Assembly (NCBI RefSeq): GCF_020889685.1
Contig: NZ_JACMYO010000093.1
Coordinates: 1-32,271, forward strand
Source of the DNA: Bradyrhizobium oropedii
Lineage (GTDB): Bacteria > Pseudomonadota > Alphaproteobacteria > Rhizobiales > Xanthobacteraceae
Length of the DNA stretch: 32,271 bases
Reading direction: 5' to 3'
Position numbers and translations under genes: made by a program. Shown one piece after another: positions 7,443-15,574 of this stretch; within the stretch, counting starts at the first letter, position 1, and every line of letters begins with the position of its first letter. A model generated the notes under the pieces. That model was given only the letters and a program-made list of their open reading frames with translations. It was not told the DNA's origin and ran no database searches.

Positions 7443-8777
7443 TTACGCCAACAAATCCGTGTACGGTTGTTTGATTTCCATGGAGCCCTGGCCCCAAATG
7501 TCGAGCGACATGCCCATCGCCTTTTGGATTGTCAGGCCGACGCGCGACACCGGACTGTTGTCACTGGCGATATGATACCCCGTCTTCATACGGCCGCTGG
7601 CGCCACCGGCCACGAAGATCGGAAGGCCATCCACGGCGTGGATTTTGGCAAAGCTTTGGTCCGTAAAAGCAAAGACCAGACTGTGGTCGAGAACCGTACC
7701 GTCGCCTTCGGGCACCGCCTCCAGCTCTTTCAAGAGCATTGCGAATAATTCCATCGCGTCCACATTGTATTGCGCCACCCGCGGCTGATAACCGAGGACC
7801 GGATCGATTGGTTCTTGATGGGTGGACTCGTGATAGCCCAAGGGATCGCCCGGTATGAAGATCGCTGATGTCGGCTCCGAAATACTGAGATTGAACACCC
7901 GAGTTTGGTCAGTGGCGAGAGCCAGCGCCCCCAGCCGCGCCATCAACGGAGTTGCCTTGCGTAGATTAGGGAGTGCATTGTTGCACACCATCTCGGCGGG
8001 CGCCGGGGGAATGGTGACGTTGGCCTGGATTTCGGGACGCTGCAGTTCCGCGGCCAGCCGCAGTTCGGCTTCGCGCACCGAGGTGAAATATTGGTCCATG
8101 CGGGCGCGATCGACGGGGCCCAGATTCTGCATAACGCGCTTGCGGTTGTCGGCCACAGCCGAGAGCACGCTTTGCTGGATCAGGACCCGGGGATCTGGTT
8201 GCCAGTCCCCCTTGGTGGGGTCCTGGAAGCCCGGCCCGAACAGCCGGGTGTAAAGCGCCAAGGGCGAGGCCTCTGCCGGAATGGCATTGGCCCCGCCAAG
8301 GCTGGAATAGCTTTGCTTCGGGTCGCCAGCGGCGGAAGCCGAGATCGACTTGAACCGCGCACCGCGCGAGATGACATCGGCGATCTGCAGGTCGATGGTC
8401 TTGGAATCGAACTCCTTCACCTTGGTAGGCGAAATGCCCGTGGCAGCGGCCGCTGCGCCCGACCAATGCTGGTAGTTGGGATTGTCGTCCAGCGGTACGC
8501 GCAGACCGCTGAACACGTTCAGCTTGGCACGATAGGCCTCCAGCGGTTTCAACTGGGATGTTATCTCCCAGTCCTTCCCGCCCGTCTTGGGGATCCACAA
8601 CTGACTGGTCAGCCCGCAGCCGTAGAAGAAGGTGTTGAACCGGACCGGAAGCGGCTTTCCCGTCGCAGCCAGCGCCTTGCCCTTGTTATCCAGGAAACAA
8701 TCAAGGAACGGCAGGCCCATGATGGCCAAGGCACCCTGGTATGTGCCCCGGAGCAGAAATCTGCGATCGATCTTCAT
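7443..8777 (-). CDS. DUF1552 protein with Tat-like export signal
   Basis: This 444-residue protein matches the DUF1552 family: the leader MKIDRRFLLRGTYQGALAIMGLPFLD, then RFNTFFYGCGL, the SGLRVPLDDNPNYQHWSG stretch, the helix with MDQYFTSVREAELRL, and the closing GGASGRMKTGYHI and NSPVSRVGLTIQKAMG. DUF1552 genes are abundant in Planctomycetes and Acidobacteria and sporadic in Proteobacteria, normally beside DUF1592-type haem proteins, as here. Function is unknown; the fold is thought to be sulfatase/DUF1501-like. The twin-arginine-like motif (DRRFLLRG) suggests export in folded form, perhaps with a cofactor. The start is fixed by TAGGAG 7 bp upstream. Spacing is 13 bp to each neighbour, so this is a core member of operon 1. 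Confidence 0.92.
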   Translation of the reverse strand: MKIDRRFLLRGTYQGALAIMGLPFLDCFLDNKGKALAATGKPLPVRFNTFFYGCGLTSQLWIPKTGGKDWEITSQLKPLEAYRAKLNVFSGLRVPLDDNPNYQHWSGAAAAATGISPTKVKEFDSKTIDLQIADVISRGARFKSISASAAGDPKQSYSSLGGANAIPAEASPLALYTRLFGPGFQDPTKGDWQPDPRVLIQQSVLSAVADNRKRVMQNLGPVDRARMDQYFTSVREAELRLAAELQRPEIQANVTIPPAPAEMVCNNALPNLRKATPLMARLGALALATDQTRVFNLSISEPTSAIFIPGDPLGYHESTHQEPIDPVLGYQPRVAQYNVDAMELFAMLLKELEAVPEGDGTVLDHSLVFAFTDQSFAKIHAVDGLPIFVAGGASGRMKTGYHIASDNSPVSRVGLTIQKAMGMSLDIWGQGSMEIKQPYTDLLA

Positions 8778-8790
8778 GACTGGCTCCTAT

Positions 8791-10431
8791 CTACTTGGCC
8801 GCGGAGGTGGTTGTTTCGGGGGAAGGCGCAGGCACGCTGAAGTAGTCCTTGTCTTCGACCATGCTCTTCAGCAAAGAACGGATGCGAAAGCCGGAATCCG
8901 CGAAGGCCTGATGGGCAGTCTTGAAGGCCGAGGCGGGGACATCTTCGCTGTTCACGCCACGGGAAAACGCATAGATCTTGCGTGCAAGACAGGCTGTGTA
9001 TTTGGGATCGTCGTGCAGGACTTGGCCAAGCCCCGCGGCGCCGACAAAATGCTTGCCCTTTATCGTGGCCGTAAGATCGATCAGCTGGCCATTCTCCATG
9101 GTGCGGCGCTGACCGATCGTGTCAAAGCCCTCAAGGGAAAGCCCAATGGGATCGCTGTGGTTATGGCAGGATGAGCAAGTGCTATTGTTGGCATGCGCCA
9201 TCAAGCGCTCGCGCACGGTCTTCAATGGGCCGCTGGTATCATTGACGGCCGAGAAATCCACATTGGCCGGCGGCGCGGGTGTGGGCTCGCACAGGAAGAT
9301 CTCCATCACTGCCACACCGCGCTTGGTGGGTGAACTGCGACCGGGATGGGAGAACATCGCCAGCATGCTGGCCTGGGTCAGAACGCCGCTGCGCCCGGAA
9401 TCAGGCCTGAACTCATACGGCATCCATTCACCCTCGAACTGAAACGGCAGCTGATAGTCGGCTGCTAGATTGCGATTGATAAACGTCTTGCGAGTGGTCA
9501 TCAGGTCGCGCATGTCGCCGTTACCATGCAATGCCAGGTCAATGACGGTGCGCAGCGTCTCTTCCTTCGCTGACGCGGCGATGCCTGAGCTCCATTTGGG
9601 ATAAAGGATGCCGTCCTTGGAGACCGTGTCGAAATTGTCGAGCTCCAGCGAGTCATTGAAAAAGGCGCGCATCCCAATTTCTAGGCGCGGTGAAGACATC
9701 AAGCGGTCGACCTGCTTCTCGAGCCCGGCGGCGGTGTTCAGATCGCCCTTCTCGGCCGCCTGCAGCAGTTCGGCGTCGGGCGTTGAATCCCACATCAGGT
9801 AGCTGAGGCGCATGGCCCTGCTGTAAGAGTCCAGCGCCCATTGCTTGTTGCCGGCCGGCACGGCAGTTTCCATGCGAAATACGAAATCTGGCGCCTGGAG
9901 CAAGCTGGCCAGACCATAGCGCAGGCCGGCATAGAAGTCGTTCTGCGCCTCGGCGAGTCCCTGGCTCAGACTGACGGCGCTTTTGATCTCGTTCTCGGTC
10001 AATAGCCGGCGGTACAGCATCCGTCCATAATGGCTCAGCACCTGCGCGGTGCAGGCATCATCGGGCTCTTTGGCAGACTTGGGCACACAGGGAAGCTTGG
10101 TGCGGTATTTCTCCTCCGTCACCTGGATCGCGATGCTGTCAGCCAATTTGGTGAAAGCTTCAAAGCCGACGGGCGTTACCGAAAGCACCGAGGTGCTGGC
10201 TGCTTGCAAGCCGCCAATGCGGATCGCGGGCTCGAAGGCACCGCGCACTTCAATCTCGGTTCCGAAGATATCGGCAATGGAGTTGCGGTACTCTACCTCC
10301 GTCAGCCGCCTCATGCTCACGATTTTCGAATCGGCGCCGGACCGGGCTTGAGTGATGTCGGCAGCCATCGCACCGGACGCCGACGCTGTTAGGGATAGTA
10401 GGGAGATGACAAGATTTCGGATGCGTCCCAT
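8791..10431 (-). CDS. DUF1592/DUF1588-type exported haem c protein
   Basis: The 546-residue product has a signal peptide (to about AMA, residue 23). Family blocks follow in order: a DUF1587-like start (SMRRLTEVEYRNSIADIFG, 39-57), DUF1595 (YGRMLYRRLLTENE, 135-148), DUF1592 (SYLMWDSTPDAELLQAAEKG, 210-229), DUF1588 (RSGVLTQASMLAMFSHPGR, 347-365, and onwards) and a DUF1585-like C-terminus. A c-type haem motif CSSCH at 419-423 sits in the DUF1588 block, with HSDPIGLSLEGFD after it as usual. Such proteins are much longer in Planctomycetes, where extra cytochrome domains are fused; here the N-terminal cytochrome domain is absent and a separate cytochrome c gene follows. The role is unknown, but the haem and the DUF1552 partner imply periplasmic redox chemistry. 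Confidence 0.92.
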   Translation of the reverse strand: MGRIRNLVISLLSLTASASGAMAADITQARSGADSKIVSMRRLTEVEYRNSIADIFGTEIEVRGAFEPAIRIGGLQAASTSVLSVTPVGFEAFTKLADSIAIQVTEEKYRTKLPCVPKSAKEPDDACTAQVLSHYGRMLYRRLLTENEIKSAVSLSQGLAEAQNDFYAGLRYGLASLLQAPDFVFRMETAVPAGNKQWALDSYSRAMRLSYLMWDSTPDAELLQAAEKGDLNTAAGLEKQVDRLMSSPRLEIGMRAFFNDSLELDNFDTVSKDGILYPKWSSGIAASAKEETLRTVIDLALHGNGDMRDLMTTRKTFINRNLAADYQLPFQFEGEWMPYEFRPDSGRSGVLTQASMLAMFSHPGRSSPTKRGVAVMEIFLCEPTPAPPANVDFSAVNDTSGPLKTVRERLMAHANNSTCSSCHNHSDPIGLSLEGFDTIGQRRTMENGQLIDLTATIKGKHFVGAAGLGQVLHDDPKYTACLARKIYAFSRGVNSEDVPASAFKTAHQAFADSGFRIRSLLKSMVEDKDYFSVPAPSPETTTSAAK

Positions 10432-10528
10432 TACAGGGCCTCTCGATAGACTGCGCGCCCGTTTTCGGCTTCGCTTGCGCTCACAAATAGCGCCCGCCCG
10501 CGCCTTCGCTCAATCACGGCACCTGTCA

Positions 10529-11269
10529 TCACATACCTGCCTTAAACTCAACGAAGATACCGAGATGGAGCGTTCGATGGCTCATCTCGGGCGGCGGAGG
10601 CGGATAATGCGCGCTCCTGACCGTAGCGAGTGCGGCCTGATCAAGAACCGAAGATCCGCTCGATTGGGACAAGCTGATCCCCGATACGCGTCCGTCGAGA
10701 TAATCGAACGTCACGCGGGCACGTCCATGCTGACCTGAGGCACGCGCCGATGCCGGATAGATCAGCGCACTTTCTACAGCACGTCGCATTTGGCCTTGAA
10801 AGCTCGACATCGCGCCAGCGCTCGGCGCCGCGCTTGCCGTCGCTTGTTGCTGTACGGGGCGCGCGGCCGGTTTCTTTTGGACCTGCGGCTGCGGTTTTGC
10901 TGGCTTCGGGCGGGCGACCGGCGCCTCCGTCTTCGGAGGCGGCGGAGCAGGCTCCGGTGGAGCAAGCTCTGCCGGCGGTGGAGTAACCTGAGGATCTTCC
11001 GGTAGCGGGAGAGTCTCTTCGGGCACCGGCGGAGTTTCCGCGACCATGGGAGGCGGATCCGCCGGAGCTTCGTTCGGCGCAGGTGGAGCGGCCACTAGCG
11101 AGATCTGCATGGTCGGCGCCGACGACTCGATTTTGGCCGGGCGTTGTGTGAGCCAGCCGATGACGCCAAAAAAACATAGGCCCTCCAGCAATAGCGCGGC
11201 GGCAAACGAAGCGGGCAGTACGGAGCGCTCTTGCGGTGGGCTGAAATGCTCGGCTGTCGCGATGCTCAC
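10529..11269 (-). CDS. tonB: TonB-family energy transducer
   Basis: I take the GTG at 11269 as the start because AAGGAG, overlapping the exbD stop codon, lies about 10 bp upstream; the longer frame from 11338 would run far into exbD. The resulting 246 residues have one N-terminal membrane anchor (SFAAALLLEGLCFFGVIGWL), a long Pro/Glu then Pro/Lys/Arg spacer (PPPMVAETPPVPEETLPLPE, later PKPAKPQPQVQKKP), and a C-terminal TonB domain with YPASARASGQHGRARVTFDY and SVLDQAALATVRSAHYPPPP. TonB transmits the proton-motive force from ExbB/ExbD to an outer-membrane receptor. It follows exbB and exbD and shares an operon with a receptor, so it is probably a dedicated transducer. Confidence 0.93.
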   Translation of the reverse strand: MSIATAEHFSPPQERSVLPASFAAALLLEGLCFFGVIGWLTQRPAKIESSAPTMQISLVAAPPAPNEAPADPPPMVAETPPVPEETLPLPEDPQVTPPPAELAPPEPAPPPPKTEAPVARPKPAKPQPQVQKKPAARPVQQQATASAAPSAGAMSSFQGQMRRAVESALIYPASARASGQHGRARVTFDYLDGRVSGISLSQSSGSSVLDQAALATVRSAHYPPPPPEMSHRTLHLGIFVEFKAGM

Positions 11270-11283
11270 AGTGATCGTACTCC

Positions 11284-11679
11284 TTACTTGGCTTCCTTCG
11301 CGGCGAGGCCCACCTGGACTATGCCGGCCTTGCGGCACGCATCCATCACAGCGAGAAGATTCTGGAGCGTGGTGGTGCCGGCTCCGGCAATGGTAACGGC
11401 AGCGTGCTCGCGGTCCGGCTCGCTGGCGAGTTTTGTCGTCAGATCGTCAATGGTTAGTTTTTGACCATCCGTCTCGATAGCGCCGTCGGCAAACAGGGTA
11501 ACGACGATCTTCGGGTGGGGCAGATCCTGGGCGGTGCTGCTTTGTGGAAGCTGAGAAGCGATGCCGGTCGCCGGGATCATTCGCAGCGTGATCATGATGA
11601 AGAACACCAGCAGAAAGAGCATGATGTCGATCATCGGGATGATTTCTATGCGGCCCTTCCGCACCTCGAGATATCGCAT
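11284..11679 (-). CDS. exbD: ExbD-family biopolymer transporter
   Basis: The 131-residue protein has the ExbD layout: a short cytoplasmic N-terminus, one membrane helix (IIPMIDIMLFLLVFFIMITL, residues 13-32) carrying the essential aspartate at position 18, and a periplasmic domain with KIVVTLFADGAIETDGQKL and a closing AVMDACRKAGIVQVGLAA. It forms the proton channel of the TonB motor with ExbB. The start lies 3 bp beyond the exbB stop codon, with GGGGA upstream, and the stop codon overlaps the tonB ribosome-binding site, so the three are translationally coupled. Confidence 0.94.
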   Translation of the reverse strand: MRYLEVRKGRIEIIPMIDIMLFLLVFFIMITLRMIPATGIASQLPQSSTAQDLPHPKIVVTLFADGAIETDGQKLTIDDLTTKLASEPDREHAAVTIAGAGTTTLQNLLAVMDACRKAGIVQVGLAAKEAK

Positions 11680-11682
11680 TGG

Positions 11683-12366
11683 TCAGGTCCCCGTATGCGC
11701 AACAGGGTGGATTGCAGCACCGTAATGACGCCTTTCCCCCGAAGCCGCCCGAGGAGCATCGAGACGGTTGACCATGGAAATCTTCAAAGTCTCAAGTTGA
11801 TGAACGATGAGCCGCGTCCAGTTGTTGAGGCTGTTGAAGCAAACGAGACCAACGATAGCGATGAGCAGGCCGCATGCGGTCGCGATCAGAGCCTCGCCGA
11901 CGCCACCGGTGATCTGTGTCGCCGCGTTGCCGGCGTCGCCGAGAACTGCGAACGCCTTGACCATGCCGGCGATGGTGCCGAGAAGGCCGAGCAAAGGCGC
12001 CAGCGTCACGATGGTGTCAAGCAGCCACAAGCGGCTATCCAGCTTGGGGACCTGCCATAGGATCGCCTCCTCCAAGAGCTCCGACATTCGATGCGCGTCC
12101 TTCATCTCGGAATGGTGGAGCGGCACTTCCAGCAAGGCACGGTGTGGCAGCCGGGGCGATTTCTCGACAAGTTCTGCAAGCACCTTCCGGTCCAGGTGCG
12201 TGAATTGCGCGACCGTACTGGTGACGCGTTTTCCGCGACGAATGGTCCGGCCAAGAAACCAGAAGCGATCGATAATCACGGTGAGCGCGATCAACAGCAG
12301 GACGGCCATAACATAGAGAATGCCGTCGGACTGGGCCGCGAGTTCGGTGAGATGATCGAGGGTCAT
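11683..12366 (-). CDS. exbB: ExbB/TolQ/MotA-family proton channel
   Basis: The 227 residues contain the expected three membrane segments: SDGILYVMAVLLLIALTVII near the N-terminus (residues 13-32), then LLDTIVTLAPLLGLLGTIAGM (about 119-140) and GVGEALIATACGLLIAIVGLVCF (about 160-182) with the conserved Thr/Gly-rich pattern of the family. The cytoplasmic loop between the first two is about 80 residues, as usual. AGGAAA precedes the start by about 7 bp. It is the intact member of a duplicated pair; the first 95 codons are repeated with changes at 12666-12950. Together with ExbD it energises TonB. Confidence 0.94.
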   Translation of the reverse strand: MTLDHLTELAAQSDGILYVMAVLLLIALTVIIDRFWFLGRTIRRGKRVTSTVAQFTHLDRKVLAELVEKSPRLPHRALLEVPLHHSEMKDAHRMSELLEEAILWQVPKLDSRLWLLDTIVTLAPLLGLLGTIAGMVKAFAVLGDAGNAATQITGGVGEALIATACGLLIAIVGLVCFNSLNNWTRLIVHQLETLKISMVNRLDAPRAASGERRHYGAAIHPVAHTGT

Positions 12367-12394
12367 GTCTATTTCCTACGGTGATGATCTTCTG

Positions 12395-12660
12395 TCAAAA
12401 CTGCACGGTCAGGCCGGTGTAGATGCTCCGGCCGATCTGCGTGTAGAACAGCGGCGTCGACGTCGTGCCGGAGTATCCAGCGAAGTCTACGAGCGAATGA
12501 CTATCGAGGATGTATCGGCTCCAACCTTTGCGGTCACTGCGGCCAAATTAGGCAAGGGGATTTTGACCTTGCAGGTGATGGCCACGGCCATATCGAGCTG
12601 ATTGAATGGTTGGAGCGACTGCCTTTCCCCGACATCGCCAAAGCGCCTGCCGCCCCATGT
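12395..12660 (-). pseudogene. C-terminal remnant of a duplicated TonB-dependent receptor gene
   Basis: This segment is closely similar at base level to 12977-13250, the 3' end of the intact receptor gene, including the terminal codons for VQF and the TGA (at 12395). It retains FNQLDMA and the LPNLAA region but has indels and altered codons that break the frame. No start remains: at about 12660-12667 the sequence changes abruptly into an exbB-like sequence. It is one half of a deletion scar. Confidence 0.88.
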
Positions 12661-12665
12661 GTCGA

Positions 12666-12950
12666 CCGATGCGCGTCCTTCAGCTCGGAATGGTGCAGCG
12701 GCACTTCCGGCAAGGCGCGGTGCGGCAGCCGCGGCGATTTCTCGACGAGGTCTGCAAGCGTCTCCCGGTCGAGGTTCGCGAATTGCGCGACAGTACTGGT
12801 GAAGCGTTTTCCGCGACGGATGGTCCCGCCAAGGAACCAGAAGCGATCGATAATCACGGTGAGCGCGATTAAGAGCAGGACGGCCATAACATAGAGAATG
12901 CCGTCGGATTGCGCCGCGAGCTCGGTGAGACGATCCGGGGTCATATTCAT
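12666..12950 (-). pseudogene. exbB: exbB' : 5' fragment of a second exbB copy
   Basis: The first 95 codons (through LHHSELKDAHR) match the intact exbB almost residue for residue: LAAQSDGILYVMAVLLLIAL and TVIIDRFWFLGGTIRRGKRF against the same stretch in the full copy. Homology then stops and the frame runs on through receptor-derived sequence in the wrong frame to 12534, giving a 138-codon chimera with only the first membrane helix. A good ribosome-binding site (AAGGA) and ATG remain, so a truncated peptide could still be made between the receptor and the true ExbB. It cannot form the channel because helices two and three are missing. Confidence 0.9.
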
Positions 12951-12976
12951 GTTTGTTCCTTCGGGGATGATTGCAG

Positions 12977-15103
12977 TCAGAACTGCACAGACAGGCTGCT
13001 ATAAATGTTCCGGCCGATCTGCGTGTAGAACAGCGGCGTCACTGACCCGCCGGAATAGCCGCCGAAATCTACAATCGTACGACTGTCGAGGATGTTGCTG
13101 ATCCCAAATCTTGCCGTCATTGCCGCCAGATTGGGCAGAGGGTTCTTGACCTTGTAGGTGATGGCCATGTCGAGCTGATTGAACGGTGACAGCGGTTGCT
13201 TTTCCCCGACGTCACCGAACCGGGAACCTACCCATTTGTCCGTTAGCGAGGCGTACCAGTTGCCCTGTTCGTAGATCAGTCCGGCCGCAGCTGTTGCGTT
13301 CGGCGCCTCGGCGATCCATTGCCCAGTCTGCTTGTTCTTCGCGCTGTTGAGGCTGCCGTTGGCGAAAACGCTGAATCCGTTGCCTACGTGGACTGTTCCT
13401 TCGACTTCCACGCCCTGGTAGATGGCACCGCCAGCGTTGAAGTAGCTCGCAATACCGCCGACTGTCCGCGATGCGATCATATTATTGAAGTCGATGTAGT
13501 AGACATCGCCGGCAAGTGTGAAGGTCTTGCTCTGGTAGGACGTGCCGACCTGATAATTCCAAGTGGTTTGAGGTTGAACACTGGATCCGGGGGTCACTTG
13601 AGGTGGGGTCAAAAAGCCTTCCGCGGCCTGCGCGTAAACCGACCAGTTCGGCGACAGCTTGTAGTTTGCGGCAAGCGAGGGCAGAGCCTTGCCCCATGTC
13701 TGGGAGTAATCCAAGGGCCCGTGCGTGAAGGGATCGACGAGCGATGATTGGCTGCGAGTGACATAGGCGTATTTCACGCCGGGCGTAATCGTCAAGTCAG
13801 GCAGTGCTTTCCAGTCTGCCTCGACATAGGGTTGAAAAGTATCCAGCGCGAGGTGCTGATCGTAGACGGTGGAGATGTATTTCTGCGCCAAGGTCATGTC
13901 GACGTTAAAGTTAGCCCGATGCGCCGGCTGGTGGTCGGCCCATGCCCCCACCTTCACGGCTCCGTCGGGCAAGTCTTTCGTGACCGCGATCACATCGCCA
14001 TAGGAGCGATAGTCTACCGGATTTGACGTGCCAGGCACGTCGCTGGCGCCGAACACCGTGCCGAGCCTGGAATTGCCACTGACATCCGCCCCCAAAATCG
14101 TGGGTGGCGTCCTGTAACCGTAAGTGTAGAGCTTATTGTCGAGATGCCAGCCCTCGCCATAATCGGACTTCAGACCGAGGTACTCGAAATCGGTCTGGAG
14201 CTGATAACGGTTGTAGCCCGCGTATCCTTGGCTGTTCGGTGAGGAGGATAGTCCATAGTTCGGGCCGTAGGCCTTGATCTGGGCGAGCGAAGCACCTTGA
14301 AAGTAATTGCGTATCTCATGATTGTTGATCGATACGAAGGTGAGCGTCGTATTGTCGTTGAGGGGCTGCTGAATCTTCAGCGCCACGTTTTCCCGCTCTC
14401 TGGCCGTGTTTGTGAAATACCCGTCGCTTTTTGTAAACTGCGTGTCGAGGAAGAACGAGGCCCCGTTGGTGCCCTTGATCTGACCGGAATCAAATTGAAG
14501 GCCATAGAGTTGAGTGTTGAAGCTGCCGTAGCTCGTCGTCGCCGTTGTGGCCATGGTCGACATTGGCGCCTTGGTCTGCAGTGCAACGGTGCCGCCGAAC
14601 GTCGCATCGCCTACGGTCGACGCCGTGCCCGGACCACGGTCGACGGCGACCCCTCCAAGATCATTCGTCATAATGAAAATGCCGCTGCGCTGGTTGAGGT
14701 TGTATTGCCGAAGCGGAATTCCATCGAGGGTGAGGTTGGATTGGCCGTTCTGGAAACCGCGGATCGAAATCTTGGCGTCGCCCCCGCCGAATGCGCCCGG
14801 CACGGTCATCACGCTCGGCGCAACGTTAATGACGCGGTCGTAGTTGGCGGTCGGCGGAATGTTGTTCTCGATATAGTGCTTATCGATGACGGAGGTCGGT
14901 TGCGTCACCGTCAACGGCGTTGTCGTCGGCGCTTGATACACGGCCGAATTGACGTCGCCGCTGTCTGACGTTTGGACGGTCCCGAGGTCTGTCGTCTGCG
15001 CATGCGCCCCCGCAACCGGCGGAACGCTCGCAGCCAACCAAAGCGCGGCGTCGATAAAGCGGCGCTTGAGCCGCCGCCGGTCTGCGGTACTTGACACTCG
15101 CAT
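12977..15103 (-). CDS. TonB-dependent outer-membrane receptor
   Basis: The ATG at 15103 follows GAGGGG at good distance and is preferred over the ATG at 15124. The 708 residues begin with a signal peptide ending near AGAHAQ, followed by TDLGTVQTSD, a possible TonB box region. A plug domain comes next (PTSVIDKHYIENNIPPTANY, RVINVAPSV, KISIRGFQNGQSNLTLDGIP, then a DRGPGTAS segment), and then a beta-barrel with many aromatic-edged strands ending YSSLSVQF; the final Phe is the outer-membrane signature. Such receptors import siderophores, haem, cobalamin, metals or oligosaccharides. The plug style suggests a small chelated ligand, but nothing in the sequence identifies it. It is the promoter-proximal gene of operon 1, followed by its own exbB-exbD-tonB. 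Confidence 0.93.
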   Translation of the reverse strand: MRVSSTADRRRLKRRFIDAALWLAASVPPVAGAHAQTTDLGTVQTSDSGDVNSAVYQAPTTTPLTVTQPTSVIDKHYIENNIPPTANYDRVINVAPSVMTVPGAFGGGDAKISIRGFQNGQSNLTLDGIPLRQYNLNQRSGIFIMTNDLGGVAVDRGPGTASTVGDATFGGTVALQTKAPMSTMATTATTSYGSFNTQLYGLQFDSGQIKGTNGASFFLDTQFTKSDGYFTNTARERENVALKIQQPLNDNTTLTFVSINNHEIRNYFQGASLAQIKAYGPNYGLSSSPNSQGYAGYNRYQLQTDFEYLGLKSDYGEGWHLDNKLYTYGYRTPPTILGADVSGNSRLGTVFGASDVPGTSNPVDYRSYGDVIAVTKDLPDGAVKVGAWADHQPAHRANFNVDMTLAQKYISTVYDQHLALDTFQPYVEADWKALPDLTITPGVKYAYVTRSQSSLVDPFTHGPLDYSQTWGKALPSLAANYKLSPNWSVYAQAAEGFLTPPQVTPGSSVQPQTTWNYQVGTSYQSKTFTLAGDVYYIDFNNMIASRTVGGIASYFNAGGAIYQGVEVEGTVHVGNGFSVFANGSLNSAKNKQTGQWIAEAPNATAAAGLIYEQGNWYASLTDKWVGSRFGDVGEKQPLSPFNQLDMAITYKVKNPLPNLAAMTARFGISNILDSRTIVDFGGYSGGSVTPLFYTQIGRNIYSSLSVQF

Positions 15104-15184
15104 TGTAGCCCCTCTGTTTTCCATTGAACCGCGTGCTCATCGGTCCAGTGTCTCGTTGGCCGTCCTATTGGCCCTGTAATTACA

Positions 15185-15251
15185 CAGCCAGATGACGCTC
15201 ATCGAATAATTGAATGTGAAAGTTACGCAAATGCGATGCTCTGTTCCGCTT
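15185..15251 (-). promoter_or_regulatory. 67-bp upstream element, copy A (operon 1)
   Basis: On the plus strand this runs from CAGCCAGATGACGCTCATCG to TGCGATGCTCTGTTCCGCTT. It matches copy B at 27088-27154 without gaps at about 50 of 67 positions and better if one base is gapped near the middle. It lies 82 bp upstream of the receptor start and points the same way as copy B relative to its operon. On the gene strand a TTGCGT and a downstream ATTCGA are separated by about 17 bp, a weak sigma70-like arrangement. It probably marks a promoter or operator; a mobile repeat is the alternative. Confidence 0.5.
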
Positions 15252-15574
15252 TCGGTGACCGCGGCTCGCACTTTGGTGGAGACCGCTCGTGAATTGGCCG
15301 TAACGCCGTTGGCAAGGGCCTTGATCACCGGCGTTCGACGAGCCGTTGTCTCGCCGCCTGAAGATTCATCTCGAGTCAACGCTCACAGAGCGGCGGCGAT
15401 TGACCGACCTTTGGTCCGTCGACGCCGCTCTCATTGCGCAGTGAGGCGATCTCGTTGAAAGAGAAGGCAAATGCACCGATTCTTTCGTTCGACAATGCGA
15501 CATTACGATTTGGTTTGCTCGTTCGAGAGTGAGTAGGAAGTCGCCGAACGCTATCTTCCGCAGTTCGCAGGTTT
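15252..15574. other. Intergenic block between the operon 1 promoter and an aminotransferase remnant
   Basis: No convincing gene was found. Short minus-strand frames here lack ribosome-binding sites and family resemblance. The block shares weak, patchy similarity with 27155-27350, for example the common AGGCGATCTCGTT at 15444 and 27297, suggesting the two operon-upstream regions were once alike over about 300 bp. Confidence 0.4.

Noticed and set aside
8091..8840. Plus-strand open frame of 249 codons opposite the DUF1552 gene
   Set aside because: Antisense shadow; no ribosome-binding site or family resemblance, and it crosses the boundary between two real genes.
12534..12950. A separate intact 138-residue ExbB-like protein
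   Set aside because: Only 95 residues are ExbB; the rest is receptor DNA read in the wrong frame, so it is a deletion product.
14297..14968. Plus-strand open frame of 223 codons inside the receptor gene
   Set aside because: Antisense to a clearly coding receptor; composition is that of a shadow frame.
15185..15251. nod box, tts box or nif-type sigma54 promoter
   Set aside because: None of the consensus sequences for these sites fits either copy of the shared element.
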